64,000 nt of DNA from Drosophila miranda (Eukaryota > Arthropoda > Insecta > Diptera > Drosophilidae). The stretch covers positions 10,896,001 to 10,960,000 of the forward strand of contig NC_046673.1 of NCBI RefSeq assembly GCF_003369915.1, given 5' to 3'. The notes under the pieces are model-generated. The model made no database searches and was not told the origin of the DNA. It saw only the letters and a list, made by a program, of their open reading frames with translations. Below are positions 1 through 12,500 of the stretch, piece by piece (within the stretch, counting starts at the first letter, position 1; every line of letters begins with the position of its first letter). The translations under genes were made by a program, and so were the position numbers.

Positions 1-244
1 ACAGTGTAGGCCAGATGATGGAACAATTGGTGGAGTTTATAGTGCATCATCCGAACCTCACCGATCCGCAGAAGGCAAAGATCTGCGAGAAGCTGGGCGT
101 AAGTATTGGGGGAGTTTTAGCCCGAGCGATGGCTTTACTTAGCTCTCTTCTTTGCAGGAATGCTGCTATCGTCTGCAAGATGGCGGCTCCGAGTACTTGC
201 AGATTATGGATCTTGGCTGCTGCATCATTCTAGCCCTGAAATGA
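1..244 (+). CDS. 3' end of an unrecognised gene, two exons visible, partial
   Basis: The reading frame is already open at the left edge and runs through Met codons at 15 and 18 to position 98, where a GTAAGT donor follows a glycine codon. A TTTGCAG acceptor ends at 157, and the next exon (158-244) continues in phase 0 and stops at TGA 242-244. The spliced C-terminus has about 56 residues after the first visible Met. It is helix-like and rich in Cys, Leu and Ile, with the blocks VEFIVHHPNLTDPQKAKICE, then YRLQDGGSEYLQIMDLG and a hydrophobic CCIILALK end. Without splicing, the frame would run to a different stop near 233. I do not recognise the family and assign no function. The true start lies to the left of the window. 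The gene converges on Taf9, and its first AATAAA (495-500) lies beyond the Taf9 poly(A) signal. Confidence 0.7.
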
Positions 245-313
245 ACATCATACATACCACACCCCATACACTACAAACATATTTATAGACCCAGGGAGAT
301 CAGGTAGTTGAAT

Positions 314-319
314 TTTATT
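314..319 (-). terminator. AATAAA poly(A) signal for Taf9 (minus strand)
   Basis: TTTATT on the plus strand reads AATAAA on the minus strand, about 212 nt beyond the Taf9 stop. It lies inside the 3'UTR of the convergent gene, so the two transcripts probably overlap. Confidence 0.5.
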
Positions 320-494
320 GAATCGTTTGTTCTTGTCTTGGGTATTCTAGTTTGTGTGGAAGACGTCTCCTATATGTCCTATACGTCTTCCCCTCATGCG
401 AATGCCCAAGAAAACAAAAAAAGATTCAAACAAATGCAACTAACTGAAAAGACACAATCGAAACAATGCTTTTTTTACTACGGAAGATGTTGAA

Positions 495-500
495 AATAAA
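495..500 (+). terminator. AATAAA poly(A) signal for the leftmost plus-strand gene
   Basis: This is the first AATAAA after the TGA at 242-244, giving a 3'UTR of roughly 270 nt. It lies 31 bp short of the Taf9 stop codon on the other strand. Confidence 0.5.
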
Positions 501-530
501 CTTTAATAATTAATTTGTATTTTTGTTCAA

Positions 531-1377
531 TCAGTTCGCGACAAATTCGAACTCCTCCTCTTCGCGTTCCCGCTTTACGGCCGAGCTGACGCCTGGGGCA
601 CTGGCACTGGTGCTCGGAATGCTGCCCACGGCCACCGCATCGCTGTCCACCTCCATTTTCATGTCGCCACCGGTACTGGTGTCCGTCTTAGTGTTTGCAT
701 TCCCGGGGACATTCTTCGTTGTGGTTGTGAATTTGATGACGGGCTTAGGTATGGTTACCACCTGCTGTTTTGCCACCACAGAGTGGGCACGCTTCGGCCC
801 ATTGGCACTGGCCACGGGCTTTATGACGGTTTTCAATGCGCGCGCCTCCAGTGCCGATTTGGGCATCTTCTTGGCTTGATTTGTGGCCCGCAGCTTGTAG
901 TTGACACCGGTGAGGCAGTAACGGTCTGGGGGCAGACGCAAGCCGCAGTGCGGCTTAATCGGTGGCAGTGGCATGCTATTCCGTATCTCAGCTACCTTTG
1001 ACAGGGTATGACGCGGCAGTGGACCGGTAAAACTCTTGTCCAGCGCCATATCCGTGGCCAGGCGGACATCCTCGAGATCGATGGTCTTCTTGCGTGCATG
1101 ATTCGCATACACCTTGGCATCGTCCAATATGCAGGTCACATATCCTACAAAAAATGTTCTTTAGTCAGTATTTATATTGTACTCTCGCGTTTTAAGGCAG
1201 CGTTAGTTGCACTTATTGGCGGCACTTACGGAAGGTGAATTCCAGCAATTGGTTTACCACGCGCGGCTCATATTCCTGGACATTCAGCTCCTTCAGTATG
1301 GACATTATCACCTGTGCATCTTTCGGAACATGCTTGATCTGAGCATTTATCTTGGCCTTTTCTGCTTTTTCGGCCAT
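531..1377 (-). CDS. Taf9: TBP-associated factor 9 (e(y)1, TAFII40), TFIID/SAGA subunit
   Basis: This is the histone-fold TAF9 subunit of TFIID and SAGA. It pairs with TAF6 and acts in the nucleus as a core-promoter coactivator. There are two coding exons on the minus strand: 1377-1230 (148 nt, ending TTCC before GTAAGT) and 1144-531 (614 nt, after TTTTTTGTAG), joined through a split Arg codon. The product is 253 aa. The N-terminal 110 or so residues form the histone fold, with segments such as HVPKDAQVIMSILKELNVQE and CILDDAKVYANHARKKTIDL. A conserved block follows (SMPLPPIKPHCGLRLPPDRY), then a low-complexity Thr/Ser/Ala-rich tail and the acidic C-terminus REREEEEFEFVAN. All of this matches the D. 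melanogaster e(y)1 product closely as I recall it, and the tail is shorter here. The start is the first ATG in an open frame that follows the family N-terminus. Identification is firm. Confidence 0.97.
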
Positions 1378-1826
1378 CACGCAAAAAAATAGATTTTAAG
1401 ACATAAACAATACGCTAGTGCTGTTGGGTCGTTTAGGGCAGAAAAAAAGAGTGCTGTAAAACCATCCATGGAAAAAGAAGATTTTCTCAGACTCTCAGCA
1501 CTGAACAAATAATTTTATCCGAGAAATTCAACAATTTTCTACTAGATTGGATAATTTGAAGCACTCCTTTTAATTTAACTGTTTATAAAATATGGTTTGA
1601 ACAAAAAGGTCAACGAATAAAACGTAAAGTTTGCACGGAATGAAACGTAGTGTGTATGAAATGTTACGTCATTGTTGCTGATCAACAGGATTCAGCTATG
1701 AGTACCGACATTTGTATACCCTATTTCCAAGCTAATTTGAAACGTAATTAATAATGACTTTTCTCAGATTGTCTTTTTTTTACCTATTCATGCATTTGAT
1801 ATGTTTCCTGTATATATTGATGTCTA

Positions 1827-1970
1827 TTCTTGGTGGCTGTAAGAAGACCATTCACTTCAAAATTTAGTTGAAATAGCTTTAAAACGAGACTGACTAGTTT
1901 CTGCATATATTGGAGCCTGAGAAGACACAACTTACCTCAAACCTATTATATCCTTTTCTCCAGGGTATGC
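1827..1970 (-). repeat. Dispersed non-coding repeat family A, copy 1
   Basis: Read on the minus strand, this begins GCATACCCTGG and contains the block GCAGAAACTAGTCAGTCTC followed by GTTTTAAAGCTATTTC. It ends near CTTACAGCCACCAAGAA. The same order of blocks recurs at 19580-19692 and 19721-19860. No ORF is seen in any copy. Confidence 0.65.
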
Positions 1971-2305
1971 AGATTGTTGCTCATTTCGTGTCACGTTGCG
2001 CGACAGTGTTGATAATTTTTCGATAAATGTTGCTGGTAGCAAACTGCGCATACAAATTAGATGTTGACAACGGTATAACATTGTTGCTGCAGCAGGTTTA
2101 AATGTTTTCGAGCAACATTTCTGACCAAAGAAAATCGTCAAAGATGTTTGTCAAAACGATAATGATTTTTTTAAGGAGTTATTGTTCTGATGAGCTTTAC
2201 GTGCATTAAAATCACTAATAATTGCACTATCGTACGCTATCATTACTTATATCATTATTATTAATATCAAAATATTAAAATATAACCATGAAATATATCA
2301 CGATA

Positions 2306-2313
2306 TATCGATA
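2306..2313. promoter_or_regulatory. DRE motif (TATCGATA)
   Basis: This is a perfect palindromic DNA-replication-related element, the DREF site typical of TATA-less housekeeping promoters in flies. It lies about 165 bp upstream of the ATG at 2475. It may belong to a promoter firing rightwards, or to the Taf9 promoter at a distance. Confidence 0.45.
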
Positions 2314-2474
2314 TCTCAATACATTTTATCATCTCTACGCTGAAAGCTTAAACCCTCCTTCCGCCTTTTCGCCATCTGTTTTGTGTGAGATCCTTGTTAG
2401 CGGATTTGTATTTTTGCGTGTTGTTTATTAAAGAACAGGACAATATTTAGAGCGGATAGGGGGACCTGTTGGAG

Positions 2475-2803
2475 ATGGAGCAGGATGTTCAAAATATGCA
2501 TGTAGTGCTCCTCATTGATCACATCAATGTGCGAGTGGATTCTACCGAAAATCGGAATTCATCTTCCTAGAAACTTTTGCCTGTCTTAAGAGACACAATC
2601 CGATTTGGAGATGTTGCCTTAATCAACGTTTAGCACATCATATTTTGAATGCTGTCGGCGAAGTTGGCCGCCTTCTAGAGCGTAGAGATGCAGCCTCGAC
2701 CATGAAGAGGACCACGCAACCCTTGCTCAGCAGAGGCTTAACGAACGGCGACTTTTGCTCCTCCCCGCGGCTGGCAACGGCGATAAAGAGACTCCGCGAT
2801 TAA
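2475..2803 (+). pseudogene. Frame-disrupted ORF, possible gene remnant
   Basis: ATG at 2475 opens 31 codons containing VVLLIDHINVRVDSTEN, then stops at TAG 2568-2570. A second frame is open from 2519 to TAA 2801-2803, about 94 codons, with segments such as FLETFACLKRHNPIWRCCL and VGEVGRLLERRDAAS. Its first ATG is only at 2702. The two frames overlap for about 50 bp, so a single-base indel between 2519 and 2570 would join them into a product of about 110 residues. A DRE lies upstream, and the local GC content is higher than in the flanks. I recognise no family. It may be a decayed first exon, two small unrelated ORFs, or chance. Confidence 0.3.
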
Positions 2804-2815
2804 CGTAAGAAAACT

Positions 2816-2821
2816 TTTATT
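2816..2821 (-). terminator. Distal AATAAA for the claudin-like gene (minus strand)
   Basis: TTTATT on the plus strand lies about 710 nt beyond the claudin-like stop codon. A nearer AATAAA reads at 3066-3061 (about 470 nt). Either could be used, and the distal one ends just past the disrupted ORF on the opposite strand. Confidence 0.35.
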
Positions 2822-3533
2822 CATTAAACGTACAGATCTACATACAATATGCACTATACTTGGAAGACAAATTAGAAGCTTGTCGCGCATTACATTCATA
2901 TACATTACACAATGGGTGGCGGGGATAGGGGGGAAACGGAAACTCTTTCAGCTTACGATTACATACATATTTTTCTTTTTTTCATTTGTTTATAGTAGTA
3001 TTATTAATATTATTATTATAAGGCTACACATGTACGTTACACGCTACAATAAATTAACTCTTTATTGTTTGTTGTGTGTCTTTTACTTTGCATATTTCAT
3101 TCATTCTTTCGTTTCCTCTAAACATTCTTCTTTAGGCGCCACAAAAGTTTTGCGCACCAAAAACTTCGATGCAACGTTCTGACTCAAGTCCCACAAAATC
3201 GATATATATGTATATCTATATATATATATATTGCTCTATAGCTCTACAAAAAAAAAGATTCATATGAATAGATTATTTTCAGAATGTAATTTTGTTGAAA
3301 TTTTCTCCTTCTCTCTGGGGATTTGGACCCTGAATTCTCATAAATATATCTATCTATTATACATATATATATATATATGATCTCTGATATATCCTGGTCT
3401 CCTTTTTTGTGATATATATTGCAGGGTAAAGACGTGCGGGCGGGGTACTGCTTTCTGTCTTTCCTTCGTTCGTTTCGTTGAATCCTTCTTCTGCTGATGA
3501 TGCTCTCTTTACCTCTAGGACCTCTACCTCCTC
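2822..3533 (-). other. Probable 3'UTR of the claudin-like gene
   Basis: There is no ORF of note. It contains (TA)n-like tracts near 3200-3235 and 3340-3380 and a second poly(A) signal read at 3066-3061. Assignment as 3'UTR rests on the strand and position next to the stop codon at 3534-3536. Confidence 0.45.
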
Positions 3534-6500
3534 CTAATAGTTGTAGGGCCCATATTGCGAGCCATGGTAGTAGGGACCCGGATAGATCTGTGGCTGTGCA
3601 TAATTGGCATACGGCGGATACGGTGGCTGCTTCTGCGAGTACACTGCAATCGAAAGAGGGTTAGTTAGGCGAACTGGTGCGTGGAGTGTGATAGAGTCCC
3701 TGAGACTCTTCCTTACCAGGCATCAAGTACTGCAGATTCAGTTGTTCCTCCTTCTCGCGCTCGTTGCGCAGACATACGGCGGCACCTGACAGCAGTATGG
3801 CCGACAGGAGGCATGTCCCAATGCCAGCCCATGCCACAATGTACGACCAATCGTAGGCAATCTTTGTATTGTCCCGAAGAACCTGCTCAAATGAGGTATA
3901 TACAGATTAGAGAGGCATTCCGTTAGAGCTATGTTGTGTGTACATACCGTATTCCACTGCTGAAAGTAATCCTCGCCAACGACCTTTTCCTTCTCAAAGA
4001 ACTCCACCGTATGCCAGAGACCCATGGCCCCGGCAGCCAAAAGGCACGTGACCAGCAACAATATCGATGTGGCAGTTATTGCGCCCGAAGAGCGCTTCCA
4101 GCAGCCGGACAGACCGGTCCAAAAGGCACAGAAAATGGTCACAAAACTAATGATAAACAGGGCAATGCAGGAGCGCGCCAAATGCAGTCGCGATGTGGCA
4201 TCCTCGTTGGCGATTTTCTCATCCTCCGCCTGCGGAAAGTAGTCAATGTTCGAGCAGTGTGTCTCAATCGGTGACAGATATGTGGGCACTATAAACGGGT
4301 CAAATCAAATCAGAGATTAATAGATTAATAGAGATGCATCTTTCGGGTGTCTTCCATCCGACTTCTGTACCTGCTGAGGCCGGCGGCCGTTCCTTGGGAT
4401 AACAAATGCGGAAGAGTCCACGTGTTCTCGTGTAGTAATAGTACTTCATGTTCATGTTGTACAGCAGCGACTCGGCATCTGAGTGCTTTGAGGCAAAGGC
4501 CTGGAATTGGAAAGGATAGAGGCGGTTGAGGATTAGTCAAGGATTGCCAAGTAAGGAGAGTACAGTACTCTCCAGTAGTTTCCCAAATGATCAACAATCC
4601 CAAAGATGACAATTCGATCGTCTGTCGCATGCCGCTCCATAATTTCTGGTGGCTGTGTGGGCGTGAGTGATGATCGATTGAGTGGTAGCAGCAGAGGCCC
4701 CAGTGAGAGATCGAGAGCGACATATAAACACGTTCCGCACGTTTTCCATTGTGTGTGTGTTTTTTTTTCGGAATGCATAAAACGTACAGACAGACGGAAA
4801 AAGTCCCAAGGTTCTCTCTCTTTCTCTGTCTCTCTGTGCGGGGGTGCTCTCATGCATTAAATGCATTCAAAAGTACAGTGCGTTTCCCTATCATAAGGCG
4901 ATGAAAGACCGAAGAGAACTTAGAGACTTCCAATACAAAACATTACATTTGTATCAACTTTTCCACTAGAAGAATATCCCATCAACGGAAGAAAAAGAAT
5001 ACGTTCCTTGATATTCGTCACATCTACCATTTATCTTTCATTAAAATTCTGTAGAAGTTTGTTGAAAATTAAACAAATATTTGCTGTTTCGATCAATATA
5101 GATCGGGGAGTAAATACAAGTTATAGAAAAGAAGGCAAAACCATTTCATGTTATATGATTTTTGGGATATCCCAGTGGAACCCTTTAAATATCATCCACA
5201 AATGTCCCCGAATGTGCTGCTCCCAAGATTCCCCTAAGCGAAAGGACATCACGAGCACTCATTCAATTAAAAAAAACTCTCGGTGTATTCGTGATGGAAA
5301 AATCAACATTACATTCTACCGTTACTCATGTTTTACACATCAAATAGCATTCAAATAGGGTTATATAGGGTTGTATGCATCTATGTTTTTGCATATTTTA
5401 GAGCGTGAAGGTCTATCCCTGTGACAATAGAAATATACTCGTAACATCTCTTATTCCCTCCAATCGAATCCCTACTTCCGTACTTCATCACTCCCAATCT
5501 CTTATCTCTCATCGTCTCATTCCATCATTTCATTATTCATTATTTTTTGGCAGAATCTCGCACGTAAAAGATGTCTAATATTTCGTAAAATGCAAAAATC
5601 CCAAAGATTAAAATAATATCACGTTTCACACGTTTCTGAAATTCTACAATTTCGGGGTCTCTCGCTGCTCTTTTTGAAAACAAAATAGAGAGAAGAGACT
5701 CCAAACAAGAGAGAGGCCCCCTCAAGACGGGTTTTTCTTTCGCATTGCATTTTCATGAAAAAAATATAAAGAAATAAAAAGAAAAGTAGGAGAAGCGGAG
5801 GAACGAGTCAAGAAACGTGTTTTAGTTTATGGTATGTCCGGCACGGTACGGTACTCAAACAAATCAACAATGGAGGAAATACCAAGCCGAAAAAAATACC
5901 CCACAGACCCCAACACCCAGAGAAAAGAGCCCTGCCCTGAATTGTTTGTACATATATTTGCACCTAGATTCCAAAAGGTGTACCAATGGATTTAATCCGA
6001 GAGTGGAAATCGTTAAAAGAAAGTGTACAATTGTGCATTTTTATTTATTTATTTAAAATACTGATATTTCCCACATCTAAATATATAAATGTAGTAATCT
6101 ATTTATTTTTAGGTATTTTATATTCAGATTTAATACGGGCCCCATTCAAAAATCTTCTTAAATACATTTATGCTTATTTAATTGCATTATTTTTGTATTT
6201 AAAACCCGGAATCTTTTCTTTTCGATGTGGCGTTTTTCTCTGAGTGCAGATCTGCCCCACTCCAAAAAGGGTGGGGGCTTCTCATATACGGATCGAAAAG
6301 CATATCAGTCTTTCGGTATTTTTTTGTTTGTTTCTTTTCGAATCTTTTGGGTGTTATGTAAATTTGGAAAATTTGTTCGCTTGCATAACGCCATGTCTGG
6401 GATCTCCTCCTCCTCCCTCTGCTCTTTCACTTTTTCCCTTTTTTACAGCTTCTGCCAGATACCACCACGCCCCAATGCCCAATGCCCAATGTCCAATGCC

Positions 6501-9500
6501 CCATGCCCCATGCCTCACAGGTCTCTGGCTCTGGTCTTTCTCTCCGCCATACATTTTGTAACTTTCTTATGAAAGCCGTCGTAAGGCAATTAAGGGCTCC
6601 ACCTCAAACTCCGCCTCCTCCTCCGCCTTCCTACCTCACCTTCAATTCAATCGAAGAAGGGGATGAGCGGATTAGAAATGCATTCATGTATGAAAGAAAA
6701 CAACTGAAGGAAAAACTTTAAAAGGAGAAAAACAAAGGAAAATATTAAGAAATCAGCCGTGTGTACCAGAGACCCCAGTGGGGCTGCCGCCCCCAGACTC
6801 TGTGGCGACTTCTGGCTTGAAAATGTTCAAAAATGTCGGAGAGAGCATTTGGAAATTAATTTAATCGGTTGGTTAAGTGGATTAATCTGGCATATCTCAC
6901 ATTAAGGTACGAGCATTGCATCTGTGAGATCTGTGCGACAGAGGAGGGGCTCCGCCTGTCAGGGAACTGTGTGGCATCAAGTGTGGCGGAGTGTATGGAT
7001 TGCAATTGTGCCATGCTTGATTAGTGGCCAACATCCCGAAGAAAATATACACCAAAAGTGTACCAGGAAGCGACTGTTGCAGCTGTGGCATACATTCAGG
7101 GCTCTCTCAGAGGTATTTCTATGCCGTTGCAGAATCAAAATCTATCTTGAAAATTGCTTAAACACCCAAAAAGTGGCAAGCATACCCCTGTAATAATCCT
7201 GTATACTTGGTTTTTGTGGCTCTATTTGGCCCATTTGATGTCCAGCCATCGAAATCTCCTTTGAGGAGTACAAGTCCACATTACATTAAATTTTGTTCTT
7301 GTTTTTTAAGAAAATAAATTCCACAAACCCTTGGGACAATAAGGAGCGCCACTCAATTTTATAATACAATCATAGAGGCTCATGGTAGGGAGTGTTAATC
7401 AAAACCATGTTATCCATAGATTTTTCCAAACGATAACAAAAACGACGCCCAATCAATGCACCCATACAAATAAATAAAATATAAAACCGAAAGAAACAAT
7501 TTTATCTCGACTTTTTTAAGTTTTTGTACCGCAAAAAAAGAGATAAATTTTTAATTTAAAAAGCTCAACACTTCCCAGACGGCTACCTGAAGCTACAGGA
7601 GTGTTTCGGGTCCGATAAATAGCTGCATTTTCAGTATTGCAAAGTTCAATGCAACCAGGTGTTGGGTACTTAAGTTGTGTGATAAAAAGAAGCACTACCA
7701 TTAAAAAAAAAAACATTAAACAAAACCGTTTAACGCTTGCCCCAAATCTATCAGAAAATGTTGGCTTGCTTCGAGGCGTAAAAATGCTGTTGCATAATGT
7801 AATTACGGGATAAAAAATAAATAAATTAAGAAGCGAAATATGCAGTCTTCTGCAATCTACAGTGCATTTCATGGAAAGATCTCCGTTAAATAGATCGGGG
7901 ATTGGGGATTTATCAAATCGAATCCACTCCCATCTCCAGTTCGCATTTCAGGGGGAGACCGACACTGAGGGGCGGGTAGAAGGACAAAAGGTAAGAAAAA
8001 GCAACCGTCGAGTATCTCTTTTTGCCTGGCTCTCCACAAAAATTCTCTATTCGTTTCCCAATCCAAATCACGTAGCCGCAAGTGTTCGCCGGAAATACAG
8101 GGGGGTTTCCAATTCCGTTGGGCATGGGCATGGGCGGCGCTCTGTTCAGCGGATCAGTGTCGGATCATTCGGACAGAGAGCACGAGCACAGAGCACATCG
8201 CTGCTGCACAAACAGCCACAGAGCCACAGCCACAGCCACAGCCACAAGTATTTTTATGACACCCAGGCGAAAAACTAGTTTTTTTTTTTTGTGGAGATGG
8301 GGAGGGGGGGGGGGGGTATGGGGCCTAGGCCCAGGCCCAGGCCCACCAGTGCACCACCTTTCCGTCCTCCCAGCCTCCCAGTCACCTCCCCCTGAAGCAG
8401 CACCTGGCGACTACGACTACGACGACGGATGTCGGTGATTAGCCAATCGGTAAGGGGGGGGCCATACATGTGTAAGGCGGATAAAAACCAGCCACAAGCC
8501 ACAAACTGGATCCCTCTCCCTCTCTCTCTCTCTCTCAGGGGTTCTGCAGCAGCAGCAGCAGCAGCAGGATGCCAGTGTGTCCCAGCCCCCCTTCTATCTT
8601 CTATGCCTCCGCCACTGGCTTTTCAGCATTCCAGCTGCTGGCTGGCTGGCTGGCTGCTGGCTAAACGCGCTCAAGTCAAGGCCGCGCAACTTCTACCCAC
8701 AAGAAGAATTTGTCAGAATTTTGTATTCGGAATTCAATTGCGTTTCGTTGTGTGTGGGCGTGGCCCCCAGAAATCGGAGAACATACACATATGTACATAT
8801 GTATCTCTTGGGCTAAGAGATTTCAATAAATGAATAATTTATTTGCTGATGAAATGCAGCACAAAACACAACACACAATGACAGACAATTTCCAGCTGGA
8901 TTTCCATGCAAAGAAAAATATCTTTAGATGGTATTCTATGGACGAGCATGCATACCCTGGGTTACACTGAAAGAACAAAATTTACATTGAAAATTGCTCA
9001 AAATCCCTGAAGAAAAGGGCCTGAAGGCCAAAAAGTGTATTCCCTTAGTCGTCGCACATTTGGTGGTTTTCTGGTTTTTTTTTTTTTTTCAAAAACAAAA
9101 CAAACCGAAAATATGCTCGTGGGAGCTGCGACATTGACGACGAGTAGTAGATTTATTTATTTTTTTGTTTTCTTCTTTTTGGCCATTCCGCTCCCCTGTT
9201 TGCACTTTGGCCCACACGCACACACACTGCGGCGGCGGCTTCTCCTCAATCGGAATGGTAATGGCAGAGTAATTATGGCCAGAAAGAGGAAAAAGAGAAG
9301 CTTCAATTGTAAAATACAAATAAAAATAATAATAGTTATAATAGAACTAGAAGATTCCGCACCGAAAATAAAACACACGCGGAAGTGGCTACAAAGTGAT
9401 AAAAAATATTATACAAAAAATACAAAAAAATACAGAAAATAATATCGCACACGTTGGTGAGACGTTGAAAGGAAACCTGAAACTCTGATTGAAATCAAAT

Positions 9501-12500
9501 GATTTGATTTGTTTATTGAACAAGAAACGTGTAGCGGGCAATACCATGGGTTGTGGGGGGGGGGGGGGGGGGGGGGGGTGGAAGGAAACCAGGGGGAACA
9601 CAAATACAAATACAAATAGAAATACCCGCGACGATTAACGCTAGAAATTTTGTTTGCTTTGGGCGTTTGATCGTCGTTTGGTTGTGGGGAAGCGAAAGCA
9701 GCCAGCGCCAGCAGCCAGCTCGAATGAATCTCACGCTCAAATGGTCCGGAATAATGATGGATCTCTCAGGGGGGGAGTCTCCGTCTTCTCTAAGTCTCTC
9801 CGAAGAATCGCGCATGCGGATAATTGCAAAGCAAAAATAGTGTTTAAAACACTTGTTCCGGGGACCTGATTATATGGATATGCTCTTTAGGAAAGAACCC
9901 AAGAAATACACTCGAAGAAAAATTTCGAATATATTTATTTTAAATATTTCAATTGCAGGCCTTTTTCTCTCTCAGGGTAAGAGCATAGAAGGACTGCTGG
10001 CGCCATGGAGGTGCGATTTGTATGAGGATATATTGCATCCAGAAGAAAGTGACAGAAACCGAACGAAATACGATTATATAAACGCTCTGAAATGTTGGGA
10101 ACGGGGAGAGCCTAGAATCCTCCAGCGACCAAAAGAGGGATCGATTTCCACTCGCATTTCTGTGTCCTGCCTGTAATGCAGGGAATGCAGTGGAGGAACG
10201 AAACCCTCGAGTCTAAAAATCTGTACAGCCTCCAGAAATGTACATATGTATAGGGATTTCTCTCATGATAAATGATGTGTAATAATCTTCAATAATTCAG
10301 CCACAGTTTGAAGTCTCTACCTTTCGAATGGTGACTGAATCTCTCTCTAAATCTGTCATCCCCTGTCCCTGAGGCTTTACGTACTAGTCGGTTTTTTATT
10401 TCAATTTGCTGACATCATGTGAAATTCCAAATTGGTATATCACCTCCGATCCAATCCAATCCCATCCTCCATCCATCTATCGATTCTGTTTATTGTTCGC
10501 TGCTGCTGATGATGTTGTTGGATAAATGCTTGGGAATTAGCATAAAGTGAATTGCATTTGGCTCTGACTCTCGACAGTGTTTCTGTGGTGAAAATTACCA
10601 TCCCCCCCACCCCCAACGTGATATGGAGCCGGTGTTTGAAAGCGGGAAATGTCGGAGCCCGTAGACACCCCATAGAGGAGAAATTTACCCAGTAGTTACT
10701 TTGGGTTAATGTTTCGGAATCAAGTAAACGTTTAGATTGAATAATACTCGAATTTGTTAAGTACGAAATTTCGCTGACTGGGAAATTCGAATTTCGATGT
10801 ACATAAAAATATACTACTCCCAAATATCGTGTTTCATCGAATATGATATATAATCAAGGACTACGAATGCAGGAATCGACTCCTAAGTTTGCGGGATTAT
10901 AATTTTTGTAATAGAAATTAAGAAATGCAGATTTATTTATTTTTAAAAAATCTACTATTCAAATCGGAAAAAACTGTCTTATAGAAACAGAAATAGTAAT
11001 AGTAATAGTAATAGTAGAATCACCTTGAAGAAAGGACATCCTTATTTGTTTGGGCATAAAAGAAAGGGCAGTCCCTGGCTGGCCCTCTGGCTTCATGTTT
11101 TGTTCCCTATCTAATATTGTTTTCTTTGTAAAATAGTAGTTTCAAAGTACAGAAAGTACTCGTGTGTCGTGTGTGGAGAGGGAGAAAGGCAATTAGAAAA
11201 AAAGAGGTAGAGGTAGGGGTAAAGGTAGAGGTAGAGGTAGAGGTAGAGGAGAAATGAAAAATGAAATCTTCTTGAGGCGTTTCGAGGCTTAATTAACTAT
11301 GGAATTAACATGTGTTGTGTGTCTGTTCCAAGTGGCGGCTTCTGCCACCAATTGCTGCTTGCTGCAATCAATTCAAAATCAGAGTGGAGTCGAGTCGAGT
11401 CGAGGAGGTGGAGTCGGTGTTGGAGTCGGTGTTGGAGTCCGGGGCAAGGCGCTTACTCAGCGTAAAAGTACAACACGAGATTCATTCATGGAAAGCAGCC
11501 AAAAAGGAAACATCAACGAAACAGCCCCACAAAGTGGGGGAAAATGGCAAGTCAGCAGCCAAGTGGCTTTTCATTTGATATTTTCATGGGTTTTCTTCAT
11601 GGGTTTTTAATTTTTTTTTTTTTTTACAAGCCAAGACAAGAAAACGTCTCCAAATCCAAAAAATGAAATGAAATACAAGAAATGACGGATGAAGAAACGA
11701 AACGAACGAAAAGACAGACAGACAGAAACGACGAACGAGAAAACACAATGAAAGATACAATATATGCAATGAATATATGAAGAAGGGTTTTCTCTTTTTC
11801 GTATTGACACTCCACGATCCACTGGGAGCCACAGTCGAAGTCAAAGTCGAAGTCGAAGCTGAAGCCAAAGCCAAAAGCCAGAGACGAGGCCAAAACGCAG
11901 TTTCATCAAATTGGGTTTGGGGTGCTCCGGGGATTCCAATGCGCGAGTCCCCCAAATCCCTCTCCCGTCGCTCCCCTACGGCACTCCTCAGACTATAAGA
12001 AAAACAAGAAAAGAAAGAAAAGACCAGGCCCATGGCAGGGGATCGGTACGAAGAGATAGATACTCTCCTAAAATATAGAAAAACACGCATATTCGGGTCT
12101 CTTTTTAATCGTTTAATATCGATCACTCCCATTTCCGTTTGAATGTAGATCGGGGAATGTTTTCTGTCGAGGACCACGTGCCGTAACACGTGGGGGGAGG
12201 GAGTATAGAAGACTATAAGATGAGTAAATAAATATTTTGTGTGGAGTATCATCCGCAACAGGTTTAATGGTTTATCTCGTTATTCACAAGCCGAGGGACC
12301 ATTTTCCTAAAATAAACATTTAAGAGATCAAAAAAACTCCTTCCGCTCCTTTCGAGTTAGCTAAAATACCCTCTCTTCAAGGGGTATGGTATGTATGCAA
12401 CACAACACAACAAAAAAAAACAAAACAACAACAAATGCGATGGAAGAAACAGAGAAATACAGCAACTTAGGGCCGCCAAACCGAGAGCCAGAGCCAAAAG

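Larger units (their letters stand above)
1378..2474. other. Upstream region of Taf9; AT-rich, with an old repeat copy
   Basis: No coding exon is visible. The right half (about 2215-2340) is very AT-rich and ends in a DRE. An inverted copy of repeat family A lies at 1827-1970, with related blocks at about 1715-1735 and 2025-2050. The Taf9 promoter must lie just above 1377, but I see no clear TATA box there. Confidence 0.6.

Noticed and set aside
11584..12258. 224-codon minus-strand frame in claudin-like intron 1
   Set aside because: Phe/Ser/Arg-rich translation of polypurine and GTCGAA repeats on the other strand.
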